DNA of 43,176 bases. Origin: Folioceros fuciformis. Its lineage: Eukaryota; Anthocerotophyta; Anthocerotopsida; Anthocerotales. Positions 29,354-40,135 of the stretch are shown in pieces. The stretch covers positions 34,593 to 77,768 of the forward strand of contig JBNGIO010006380.1 in NCBI GenBank assembly GCA_049999805.1. The letters run 5' to 3'. The notes beneath the pieces are model-generated. The model had not been told where the DNA came from. It made no database searches and saw only the letters and a program-made list of their open reading frames with translations. Made by a program: the position numbers and the translations under genes. Position 1 is the first letter of the stretch, and every line of letters starts with the position of its first letter.

Positions 29354-32300
29354 CTACGTCTTCTCCATGGAGGAGCGAAGATTTGCTAGTCGTGCATAAG
29401 CCCCATTAGGCTTGGACATCAATTCTTCGTGCCGTCCTTTCTCAACTATGGTCCGATGCTTTACCACGGCAATGATATCTGCATTCTGAACAGTTGAGAG
29501 CCGATGGGCTATCATGATAGTGGTCCGATCCATAGCTACACGGTCCAGGGCATCTTGAACCACCCTCTCTGACTCTGCATCCAACGCGCTTGTTGCTTCA
29601 TCCAGCAACAATACTTTGGGGTTCTTTACGATCGCTCTAGCGATTGCAATGCGTTGCTTCTGGCCGCCTGACAGCTGAGTACCCTTCTCTCCAACCATCG
29701 TGTTGTATCCATCTGGAAGCTCTGAAATGAATTTGTGGGCATTGGAAGCTTTTGCAGCTCCTTCTAACTCTTCTTGAGAAACGTCAGGTCCAGTGCCGTT
29801 GTCATGCCGTCCATAGAGTATATTGGCTCTGATTGTGTCATTGAAGACAACAGGCTCTTGACTCACTAAGCCCAGCTGTTGCCGGAGCCATTTTAACTGT
29901 AGTTCCTTGATGTCAATGCCGTCCAATAAAATCAGACCAGCCTCTGGATCGTAGAACCTCTCCAAGAGAGATATCGCTGTTGATTTACCGCTGCCGCTCT
30001 CTCCGACTAGGGCCACAGTCTGCTAGCAAACAACAATTTGGTCAACCCACATCACATGTGCTGAGAAAACCTGAGATCCCTACAGCACAGAGACGACGCA
30101 ATGTAGACCCATACCTTCCCTGCTGGTATCGACAAGGAAAAGTTTCGAAAGATGAGAACATCAGGCCTTGACGGATATCTGAATTTCACATGTCTGTACT
30201 CAATATCTCCTTTCACGGATAGCAGAGTCTTTCCGTTCATGTTGGATGAGTCGATCTTCGACTTAGCGTCCAGAATTTCGAATATAGAATCAACCGCTGA
30301 GTACACCCTTCCCAAGTCCGGCGCCAGGCTTGTGCTTTGAGCTATGCTGGTAGCACTGAGAGCAATAGCCAAGAAAACCTGAATTCACCAAGACATGCAC
30401 CTCAGATTTGCAGCCGTGTTACTAGCTAGGCAGCACTCGTTCGACGGAAATGGGTGATGAAGCTGATGGAACTTACCATGAAGACGTCATGGAATGACGT
30501 CTCGCCCTTGTCGACAAGGCGAGCTCCGTACCAAAAGCTCAGAGCATATGCCACGAAGGTTGCAAACTGTGCAAAGCCAAGACCAGCTCCGGCAATAAAG
30601 CCTTGTTTTATTTCTTCTTCTTTCGGAGTTTTACACTTGGCTTCAAAGGTTTGCACTACTGTCTTCTCAGCACAAAACGAGGCTACAGTTCGAATACTTC
30701 CAACTGCGTCACAAGCCATTTGACTGGCCTCTTGATATGCCACCTGCAAAAGAAACAGAGAGAGAGGAAATCAAGCTCTAATGGAGCAAGACAGCGCTCT
30801 CTCAAACCCAAATGCACATTATCACCCGTTTGAAGCCCATGCACCGACTGCAAGACGTTCAAGTGCTGAACTCTGAAGTAACAGGTCTGCTCTCAAACCT
30901 TTGTCCGGGCACCGGACCCTCGTGTTCTTTGTATTTGAACGTAGCCTTGCAAACCAATGAGAGGCATCATAGCGAAGACCACAAGCGCCAGCTTCCAGTT
31001 TGCTAGGAAGCCAATAAGTAGTGCGCCAACTACTGTTGACAGATTCTGCACCAGCAGTGAAACTAGATCCCCGACAATACTCTGGACGACGGAACCATCT
31101 ACGGCCAACCGAGCACTTACTGCACCACTGTAATCAGACAAAGACAGAATCAAATTCTGATGCTCGTAATCAGGCTTCCGATACGCATGGGAAATATAAA
31201 CCAGGTAACGCGAAACACCACAGCAGGGATGGCATCTTAGAGGCGAAAAGAAAACAAGCCATAACGCACCTGGAGTTTTCGGCATCATCGAACCAACCAA
31301 TCTCCTGCCTGACCACCTTACTGAACATAGATCGGCGCACCACACGTGCTAATTTGTGACCCATCACTTGCAGGCACAAAGTCCTGATGGGCATTACTAT
31401 CGCCACACTGACTGCCAGTACAACAAACATGCACGCCCAGAAATTGATATGCCTCCGGACCTCATGAGGGTCTGGGTTGTAGAAGATGGTCACGGCATGA
31501 GCTAAGAGGAGACCAAACACTGGCGTGGAGGCTCCATAGCCAATGGCACACACAACGCCCACCAAAGCGAACAGCTTCCCATCTCCACGAAGCAGACTTA
31601 GTGGGCGAAAGATGGAGTGCTCCTTGTGCGGAAACAGACTACCAGTCTCTATGTCGTACACGGGTTTTGGTCGTCGAATTAGTCGATCTACCAAACCTTG
31701 CTTGGGGGCCTGCGCGATCCTTGCCCTCAGTTCATTGCTGTCGACTGGCTTGCCTGCAATGCTGCCGAATAAAAACATGAAACCGAGGTTAAACCCGTGC
31801 AAGACATCACTCATACTTGCACTGCTATTCAGACAAAAATACCTGCGGAAAGAGGAAGACCTTCTACTACTTGAGTATCTACTGCTAGATCTGCTTGAAG
31901 CATATGAGATGAGGTTCACTTCATCATCATCCACATCTGCCTCAGGCTCCTCCGCTGGTTTCAGGGCTTGCAATTGCACAAGCTGGAAATATGCGCCGCT
32001 CTCATTGCTAAGCAGCTCCGCGTGAGTTCCTGCACATCCAGGCAATGACGTCCCAGATCAATCCCCCAAAATCGTGAGCAACCACCTGGTTGTCATAGTT
32101 CACAGTCAACTGCAGCTCAAGATCAACCTTGTTGGATTATGGCTCCATGCTGCACCACCGCTATCATGCTAGCATTCCGAATGGTTGAAAGACGGTGGGC
32201 CACGACTACAGTGGTTCTGTCCTTCATGAGACGGTCCAATGCTTCTTGGACCACGGTCTCAGATTTGGTGTCCAAAGCACTGGTTGCCTCATCGAGAAGA

Positions 32301-34777
32301 AGAATCTTGGGATTCTTCAAAATGGCCCTTGCAATAGCCACCCTCTGCTTCTGGCCCCCAGACAACTGGGCACCATGCTCTCCCACCTGTGTGTCATATC
32401 CCTACACGACAAAACAATTCAGATGGGAGAACTAAACCACTATGGTCCACGTTCTTCCAGTCCACTGCTCTCACAATTTACCTCGGGGAATTTTCCGATG
32501 AAGAAGGCAGCATTCGCACGCTCGGCTGCTGCCTGGATCTCTTCCGTGGTTGCTCCAGGTTTGCCATAAGCGATGTTATCCCTGATGGAAGCTGCAAACA
32601 ACACCGGTTCTTGCCCCACCAGCCCTATCTGTTGCCTCAGCCATGTGACGTTTAGGGTCTTGATATCCACGCCGTCAAGCAGAACCACCCCACATTGAGG
32701 ATCATAGAAGCGCTCAATCAAGCTCACAACGGTCGACTTGCCACTGCCACTCTCTCCGACAAGAGCTACTGTGCTGCACGAAGCTATGGAGAGACAGAAG
32801 TTGGAGAAAATCTGCACCCCTGGGCGAGTAGGATAGTGGAAATGCACTTGGCGCAACTCGATATCGCCCTTCAAGTCGGCTATGCTTTCTCCACCGGGAT
32901 CAGACGAATCGATGGGCGGCTTTCTGACGATCACTTCAAACAACTTAAAGGATGCTTGCCGCCCTAGCTGAATGGCAGCCAAAGACGGGGCAGCGTGGCC
33001 GAGACTCCTGACCTCCACAAGCAAGCAGGAGTCGCGTGGTGATAAGACAAGCATACAAAACTGCAGCTATACATACAAGACATGCAGAAGACGGTTGGGG
33101 TTCTCCACACAACTTACAGGCCTCCTAGGATAATAGAGAAGATGATTGTCAGTGCAGTCCCTCCGTTGTAACCCTCGTTGGTGACAAGGATAGAGCCATA
33201 CCAAAGGCCTAAAGCATAGGTATTGTAGAGGACGAGGAAGATTCCAGAAACACCCACGGAGGCAAACACGGTCTGAGAGACAGACACCTTGTAACCTTTC
33301 TTGAGTGATCTATCATAGTCATCCACCGCTTTCTTCTCCCCGCTGAAGCAAACAACCTGAAAAAGGCATGAGGAGGACCCGAGACATGCGCGATGTTACA
33401 ATGGTGACAAATCTGTGCCTCCACTGGACAGCAAAAATGCAGGTCATGATGATCCCCTTACCGTTCGAATAGAGCTGAGAATTTGCTCAACCATTTTAGC
33501 TCCTTCGGAATAGGCATCCAGTCCCCGCCGGGTCTTCATCTGCACCAGAGCTGCCCCCAAAGCTCCAGTGCCGAAGAGAAGCGGCAGGGACGAAGCAATG
33601 ACCAGCGCCAGCTTCCAACCCTTGAACAAGGCAATGGCATAGCCTGCCACAAAAGTGGACATGTACTGTACAAATCGTCCAGCCTGCAAGCGCAGGGGAA
33701 GGAAGGTGAAACGGACGACAACACAAAATTAAAGCATCCGCGTACAGTACCCAATGTCACTGTCACTCGAGCACGCACCTGATCCCCGACGGCTGCCTGG
33801 ATGTGAAGCGTGTCCGTAGCCAACCTAGCCACCACCTCGCCTGTGGCAGTCTCCTTGTCGAAGAAGGCCACATCCTGCTTCAAAATTGCTCTGAGATACG
33901 CAGTCCGTATGCGATTCGACTGCCGCTCTGCCGTAGCAGCCCAGAATGCCACCGCTGTAACAGCACCGTAACAGGTCACAAAAATCAGTCCCCGGAAATG
34001 TCGGAATCACCACACCGGAACACGCGAGAGAGCTCGCTCACCAGTATATCCCGCCACGGCCGACGCGATGCCGACGTAAATGAGCTTCAAAACGAGCTGC
34101 GCACTTACACCAATCGAGATGACAACGCGCGTGGAGACAAACCTTCCAAGCACCTCCCAAAGCAAGAATTAGGAAGCATCCTACGTTGAGGAAGTCCCAC
34201 CCACCTGATTCACAGAGTGGTGAAGAGACGGCCCACTGCTTCCAAACGCGTTGAGGATGGAGCCCAGCAGGAGAGCGAGCGCAGGCTGCGAGGCCCCAAC
34301 ACCCATTGCTCCCACGGTCCCGAGCAGCATGAAGACGTAGTCCACCCCGTCTGCGAACGCGAACAGCTTGTAGAATGGAACAGCTGGCGCTTTCTCCTTC
34401 TCCTTCTTCTTCTTGCCCGGATTTTCCTTCACGTCCTGGTCGGGACCAGGAGGACCAGCCGCCAAGCTGCTGGAATTCCCGGGCCTCTTGCTCGACTCCG
34501 CAGGCAGGTGCAGACCCACAATTCCCGGTGGAATATCCTCCACCTCCACCCCCAGTTCCTCCCCGTCCAGAGACCGACTCCTGGACAAGGAGAAGTCTGC
34601 GTCTGCGTCTGCGTCTGCGTCTCCACCCTCATTTCCATGAGCCCGTTCCTCCCTTTCCTGCAACTCATGCTCTTGCTCTTGCTCAAGCTCAGGCTCGAGC
34701 TCCAGCTCAGACTGAGGAGTGGAGGAACTCGGGACAGTATGGGCAGGTCCGGGTAGTGCAGCCCCGGCAGACTCCAT
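29354..34777 (-). CDS. ABCB: Full-size ABCB (MDR/P-glycoprotein) transporter, 13 exons
   Basis: This is an ATP-driven membrane exporter; plant ABCB proteins move auxin and other small organic compounds, but the substrate cannot be told here. Minus-strand exons: 34205-34777, 34042-34096, 33779-33954, 33462-33683, 33118-33356, 32482-33007, 32128-32401, 31843-32029, 31270-31761, 30899-31127, 30477-30743, 30115-30378, 29354-30019; 1,389 codons. The order is TMD1-NBD1-TMD2-NBD2. Both NBDs are complete: Walker [10 protein letters not shown] (about 506 and 1174), signature LSGGQKQR (about 609 and 1284), Walker [13 protein letters not shown] or [12 protein letters not shown], and the H-loop AHRLST. 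TMD1 shows [20 protein letters not shown] and [16 protein letters not shown] Ser/Arg-rich linker joins the halves. About 145 acidic residues precede TM1, unusually long. The exon 8/9 intron (81 nt, 31762-31842) is also open in frame, so it may be retained. The gene appears intact. Confidence 0.93.
34598..34622 (-). repeat. TGCGTC hexamer run encoding Asp-Ala
   Basis: About four units lie in exon 1 of the ABCB gene and encode an Asp-Ala run (DADADADAD). It adds to an acidic Glu-rich N-terminal extension. Confidence 0.8.
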
Positions 34778-37237
34778 TGCCAGGAGTGCCTGCCTGCCCT
34801 GCCCTTCCCTGCCCTGCTTCCTGCAACTGGCAAATGCAAGTCTGGGACTGCAAGCCCAGGACTCTACTGCTCTCCGGCAGCAAGAGTAGTTCCTGGTGGG
34901 TGAGCGTGTGCGCCATTTCCAGATTTATTCGAGCCAGCCAGAGGCAGCTAAAAATAAAGCAAACCTTTCCGCTTCCGATACAAACGTAGGCTGCACCCAG
35001 ACTTGGAAAGTTGAAATGTCTGCTGCAAACAACAGAGTGCAGCGGCGACAACAGCAACCCAACTGTACCGGTCTTGGGTCTTGGGTCTCGGCCACCACTG
35101 GCCACTCGTACATATGTACATATCTACATACATACATGCATATTCTTCAGATGTGTGTGTGCCTGTACTCGTGCAATCTCGAGACGTCAGGTGGCCGTGG
35201 CGTTAACCATACAGTACCTGAAGTCCGACGTAACCCACGAGCGTGCATAAAACTCTCTCTAGCACAGCTCAGAGTTTAATCCCTGGGTACTGAATGTACG
35301 ATTTCAAGAACGAGTTACCGCAGATCGGGACTTGGGATTTTACGACCACTGTCTCGATGCAATGTATTTACATTGTGGAAATCGCCCTTCTTCTTAGCGG
35401 CTTGTTGTAGGCAAATAGGGATTGGTAATGAGACACACAATGTTCTTTCCGCATCATTCTTCAAGCTTTGTCAATTTTTCCCAAGCAACCAAGGAGAAGC
35501 GCAATAAAGCTTTATTCCCAACCAACCAAGGAGGAGCATGGTTGTTACAATGGTGTCTCACTCCAAGTACAACAGTGCATAACAAGTAAGAAGTTTGCAA
35601 GTTGCTTCTTGCATAGGCTTGTTTAAACATAGCACTACAGCCACAAAAGTGAACACTCGATCTAGCTTCTTAAGTAGCACCTTCGACTTGTAAAGGCATG
35701 GTTCGATCTAGCATGCAACCACAAAGCGAACACTCGGCCTACCTAAACACAACACATGATTTAGAATAGATTTATCTACATTGGGGACATGGTTACATTG
35801 CCCTATGTCACAATCCTAGAACACAAAGACAAGCATTCTAGGTTGTTTATGTCTGTCCCACAAAGTTGCCTCCCTACAATGCAAATGCAAGAAGGACAAG
35901 TTCAAGCTATTGATAAACACAGCTGCTTGCATCTCTAGGTGTGCCAAGACAAGATCCAACAAAACCCAAAAGCACAAAATAAAAACTTTTGTAACACATG
36001 ACATGAGGACAATGGATATCTGGGTGTTGGAATGAACCCGTGAAGTGAGTTGATGCATGGTCACCACGTGTGCTCAAATGAATGTGTATCATGGTTTTGT
36101 GGTATACATATTGTCTTAAGTTTTGGCTCTTTCCTTGCCTTGTTGCAAACCAACCATCCCACTGGCTGACAGCAACAAACTGGTCGAGTAAGAGATATAT
36201 ATATATAATAAATCAAGTTTTATAATAAAATGTGCATAAATAAATTAGAATTCACCCGAGAGATAGGCAAACATGTTCCTTCAGTGCAGCGTATATACTG
36301 TATGTTACTACATACATACATATTCGCACACGACAGTGAACCTGGAGCAGAAATGGTGGGATGTTGAGCGGACAGAGACGGAAGTGCGGGCGACCACAGC
36401 AAGGACCCGGACAGAAAGGAAAGAAGCACCTGGACCAGCCAGATCCCGGAGGCTCCTGCATCTGGACTGTGAAGCAGCTAGGGCGGTGATTTTCCTTTTG
36501 GGTTCGGAAAACGAGGAGACATTTGGAGGTTCTAGCCTGCTCCGACACTACCGTGAGCAAATTTGGATCCAGTGGGGCCGAGCTTCGCCTGAAAAGCCGC
36601 TTTTCTGGAGGGAAACTGAGATTGCCGAATTTGCTATCTTTGCTGCTTGCACTCCACACGACTGCACGGCATTGGCGAGCTTGCCGGCCTCGTTCTGCAC
36701 AGTGGAGTCGAGTGGCCAGATGCCTGCAAGTTGCCGCCAAGCGAGTAGTCACCCGGCTACAGTGTCTCGTACTCGCACGCTCCGGCACTTTGAATTATTA
36801 ACCTGAGATGACGCTTACACAGTGTCTGTTCCTTTGTAGTGACGCTCTATCAGAATGCAACACGCAATGGTCTGAGAGATTTTTTGTCACGGCAGCATGC
36901 GAATGGTGATCCAGCCCCACGTGGAGCTCTTTGTGATTTTTGATTCAGACAAGGATTATTTCTCGTGGTCGGGTTCTGTCCGAATCCACAGCCTGCAACA
37001 CGGGTAGAAGAGGCTTGAGATTGGTTTGGACCGAGACGCATTTGTCCGCGCACCCATACCGAGGACCATTTTCTTATGATTGATCCATATCCAAGCCTTG
37101 TTGAAGACGTCGTGTGGGTGTTGGGAAACTCGAGGTTCACATCCTCTTGCTCGCTGGTAGCCGCTGGCTACGCGGTGAGACGAACAAGACAAACCTTCAC
37201 AACATTCTCAGAAACCTCCACGTTGTTGCACTCGTAA
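34778..37237. other. Intergenic region with repeat debris, upstream of ABCB
   Basis: No gene is recognised. The ABCB promoter should lie just right of 34777. TACATA-rich patches occur near 35108-35145 and 36285-36315, and an AT dinucleotide run at 36195-36207. At 35478-35537 two 23-bp direct repeats flank a palindrome. A frame at 36273-36806 (+) has no domain. Some of 35450-36150 looks like decayed transposon DNA. Confidence 0.45.
35478..35537. repeat. Two direct repeats flanking palindrome AATAAAGCTTTATT
   Basis: The repeats at 35478-35500 and 35515-35537 match at 21 of 23 positions (core CAACCAAGGAG). The 14-bp perfect palindrome at 35503-35516 lies between them and overlaps the second by two bases. 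Confidence 0.75.
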
Positions 37238-37337
37238 NNNNNNNNNNNNNNNNNNNNNNNNNNNNNNNNNNNNNNNNNNNNNNNNNNNNNNNNNNNNNNN
37301 NNNNNNNNNNNNNNNNNNNNNNNNNNNNNNNNNNNNN
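37238..37337. other. Assembly gap of 100 N
   Basis: This is a placeholder gap. The last eight bases before it (ACTCGTAA) are repeated as the first eight after it, so the true gap may be zero or negative in size. Confidence 0.97.
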
Positions 37338-37815
37338 ACTCGTAAACGGATAGGGGAGCACGGCTCTTTGGCACCTCTGATTGCACGTGGCGCCGAGTTC
37401 TGGGGGCCAGACTCCGAGTCCACTTGATTGCCCGCGAGGCGAGACCCTGTTCAGTCCGAGATTTTTGACCGAGCTCCTTTTTAACAGGCCAGCTTAGGCG
37501 TATGTAAATAGCTACATACATGCATGTATGGCAACACCCGTGATCGTGGTCAAGAGGATGGTCAGCTCAAGGCGTGCTAGCTCCTCAGCTTCTCTCGTCG
37601 GATTCTCTCATGACACCAACCTAAGCCTTGGGTGCCAAACCTTCCGACTGGTTACAGCAGAACACGGCACATCTTGGGTGCAGGACTTATGGGCAGAAGT
37701 GGTAGGTTACCTTCAACTGAGGTGCACCTTTTTGCTTCTCACCAACTGAAATTTGCAGTTACACATCGTTGTTCGACACGAAGCGGCCGCCATCCTGAGT
37801 TTGTGACGAATCGAG
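37338..37815. other. Upstream flank of the reductase gene
   Basis: These 478 bp probably hold distal promoter of the DFR/TKPR-type gene. A short TACATACATGCATGTATG patch lies near 37510. No gene is seen. Confidence 0.45.
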
Positions 37816-37823
37816 TATAAAAG
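37816..37823 (+). promoter_or_regulatory. TATA box TATAAAAG
   Basis: It lies 84 bp before the reductase ATG, which leaves room for a transcription start about 30 bp downstream and a 5' UTR of about 60 bases. It is the clearest core promoter in the window. Confidence 0.65.
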
Positions 37824-37906
37824 GTGAGGCAGCTAGCTTCGAGTCTCCGCATTCCCAACTTCTCCTAGCCTGTTGCAGTTTGCACGTCTTCCGATCTGAA
37901 GTGAGA

Positions 37907-39346
37907 ATGGGTTTGGAGGTAGATTCACCCAGGAGGACAGTCTGTGTGACCGGAGCGTCTGGCTTCGTAGCCTCATGGCTTGTCAAGCGACTGCTTGAGA
38001 AAGGGTATTTCGTCCGAGCCACAGTCCGGAATCCTGGTACTGCTACCTTGCATCATGCCTTTCCACAGACTAGACATGCTACCGCCAGGGCCAGCACTGT
38101 CACTCATTTTCACGGATCATCATCTGCAGATAACGAAGCCAAGACTTCCTACCTTCGAAAGCTTCCGGGAGCAGCCGAACGACTGGAGCTGGTGCGTGCA
38201 AACCTTGTCGAGGATGGAAGCTTCGATGCAGCTGTGCAAGGCTGCGAGGGTGTCTTCCACACTGCTTCTCCCGTGGTCACCATTCACTCCGACCCGCAGG
38301 TGAGCTCATGTCCAGAGCTAGCTGCATCCTGTACCTTGCCGCGCTTCCACTGTTCTCTGCCCCACTTCCTCACTCCTTGGCTTCGTGGTAGACCGAGATG
38401 ATCGAACCAGCAGTGAAAGGCACTTTGAACGTCCTCAAGTCATGCATTCGCACCGATACCGTTAAGCGAATTGTCATGACATCTTCTTCATCCACCTTGA
38501 GGTTCAACAACGAGTACAAATCTCATATTCCCATCGACGAATCAAGCTGGAGCTCGGAAAACTTCTGCCGGCAGTACAGGGTAAAACCCACACCACAATC
38601 GTCCGAACGCCATTCCTCTCCCCGACACGCTGAACCGCAACGAACTGCAGATCTGGTACGGCCTGGCCAAAACCCTGGCGGAAAAGGTAGCTTGGGAGTT
38701 CGCCAAGAAGCACGGACTGGACCTCGTTGTCATCCTCCCCAGCTACGTCATCGGCCCCGTCCTGCCCCTGGAGCTCTCCTACACGGCCACAGACACACTA
38801 GCCCTTTTGAAAGGTTGCACACCCTTGTCCCCACCACTCCTCCCCGCTTCCTGTCCCACCTCCTCCTAATTTCCATCTCCGCCCGCATGCAGGAGAAACC
38901 AGCAAATTCGCCTTGTTCGGCAGAATGGGGTACGTGCACCTGGACGACGTTGCCACGGCACACATCCTGGTATACGAGAATCCCCTAGCTGAAGGCCGCT
39001 ACATCTGCTCATCCACAGAACTGGAGAACCACGAGCTGGGAAAATTTCTTGCAAATCGGTACCCCTTCCTCAACATCCCTACCGAGTGAGTCCCCGTCTC
39101 TTCCCCAAGATGACATAAACAATCTGCACCTCAAACCGCACTACCAACGGCTTGGGCTTCTGTGGGTTGTGTGCCGCCATGGCCTGCTGCAGATTTCCAA
39201 AGTCCTCCCAAGTTCGTCGTTACGACTTCGACTGCACTAAAATCCACAAGCTCGGGCTCCGATTCAAGGATCTCGGTGAGATGTTTGATGACGCGGTGGC
39301 CAACTTCCTCGAGAGGGGCCTTCTCTTGGCGACAGGAAGTACATAA
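37907..39346 (+). CDS. DFR/TKPR1-type NADPH-dependent reductase, six exons
   Basis: This is a short-chain dehydrogenase/reductase of the extended DFR-CCR group (SDR108E). Exons are 37907-38036, 38130-38299, 38392-38580, 38651-38813, 38893-39085 and 39193-39346, giving 332 codons. The N-terminus has the Rossmann glycine motif [21 protein letters not shown] with the NADP-type VRNP basic region. The catalytic Ser lies in MTSSSST, and Tyr/Lys in [11 protein letters not shown] (Y166, K170). [15 protein letters not shown] and [17 protein letters not shown] followed by GRYICSS place it with DFR and tetraketide pyrone reductase (TKPR1/DRL1, sporopollenin synthesis). The C-terminal [20 protein letters not shown] block is closest to TKPR1 from memory. 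It lacks the KNWYCYGK motif of true cinnamoyl-CoA reductases. The exact substrate is not determined. A TATA box precedes it and the gene appears intact. Confidence 0.92.
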
Positions 39347-39589
39347 CGGGGTACTGGCAACGGGTGCTGCAGTTTCTGTGCTGACCGACCGGACAATACC
39401 GACCCTTCACAATCAGAGAGAGCGTAGAGTGTGGCTTCAAAGACGCACTTGCTCATGATAGATTTGACAAATGCCTGTGATGGCTTGTGGCTGCACAAGG
39501 CTTAGCTTAACAAATTGAAGCATCAAGTGCAAGACTCTTGCAATGTTTGAACATGGCATGAACAGGCTCTTGGTTTCTAGCCACTTGGC

Positions 39590-40130
39590 AAATTTCCCGT
39601 CCTGACAGTACTCTCCACCCTGAATGTCATGACCCCAGATCCCAATTCTACATGAGCCCCGTTTGCGCATCCTTTTTCTGAGGAAAAATTGTGCAATGAT
39701 GCCTTCAACTCACCGGACCAAAGCCTTCCATTCGGCGTGCTGCATCAATAGTGCGCTCGGTTGCAGCCTGGACCTCTTCCGTCGTTTGTCCTTTCTCGGT
39801 CCATGCAGTATGTTGTGATGTAGGACTTGCAAAAGGATCACAGTAGCAGGCAGCTTCTGGGCTGTATCTGGGAAGGGTGCACATAACTGTCTGTTGAAGC
39901 ACGGTTACCGTGCTTCAACATACAATTACTTAAGACAAGGATCCTGTAAGATACTGTATGAGGAACATACAGAATCCTGAGGCCTATGTGTAGATAGAGG
40001 AGCGAACGTTTTCCAGTCGTGCGTGAACTCCATTAGGCTTGTACTTCAACTCTTGATGTCGTCCTTTCTCAACTACGGTCGGATGCTTCACCACGGCAAT
40101 GCGATCTGCATTCTCAGCGCTGGAAAGACT
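39590..40130 (-). pseudogene. Relic of the 3' end of an ABCB gene
   Basis: The minus-strand peptide NADRIAVVKHPTVVEKGR then HQELKYKPNGVHARLENVRSS (39984-40130) closely matches the last 48 or so residues of the ABCB gene ([39 protein letters not shown]). It then ends at a stop. The match continues past the stop into non-coding 3' flank down to about 39590 (matching about 29000-29350), including an NBD1-like relic near 39710-39850 (peptide TTEEVQAATER). Nothing upstream matches the rest of the transporter, so only the extreme 3' end was copied or survives. It lies about 240 bp past the reductase stop. Confidence 0.82.
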
Positions 40131-40135
40131 CACGG

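Noticed and set aside
34217-34989. Plus-strand frames opposite ABCB exon 1
   Set aside because: They are antisense shadows of a low-complexity acidic coding region.
37907-39346. Calling the reductase a true cinnamoyl-CoA reductase
   Set aside because: It lacks the KNWYCYGK motif, and the C-terminal blocks fit DFR/TKPR better.
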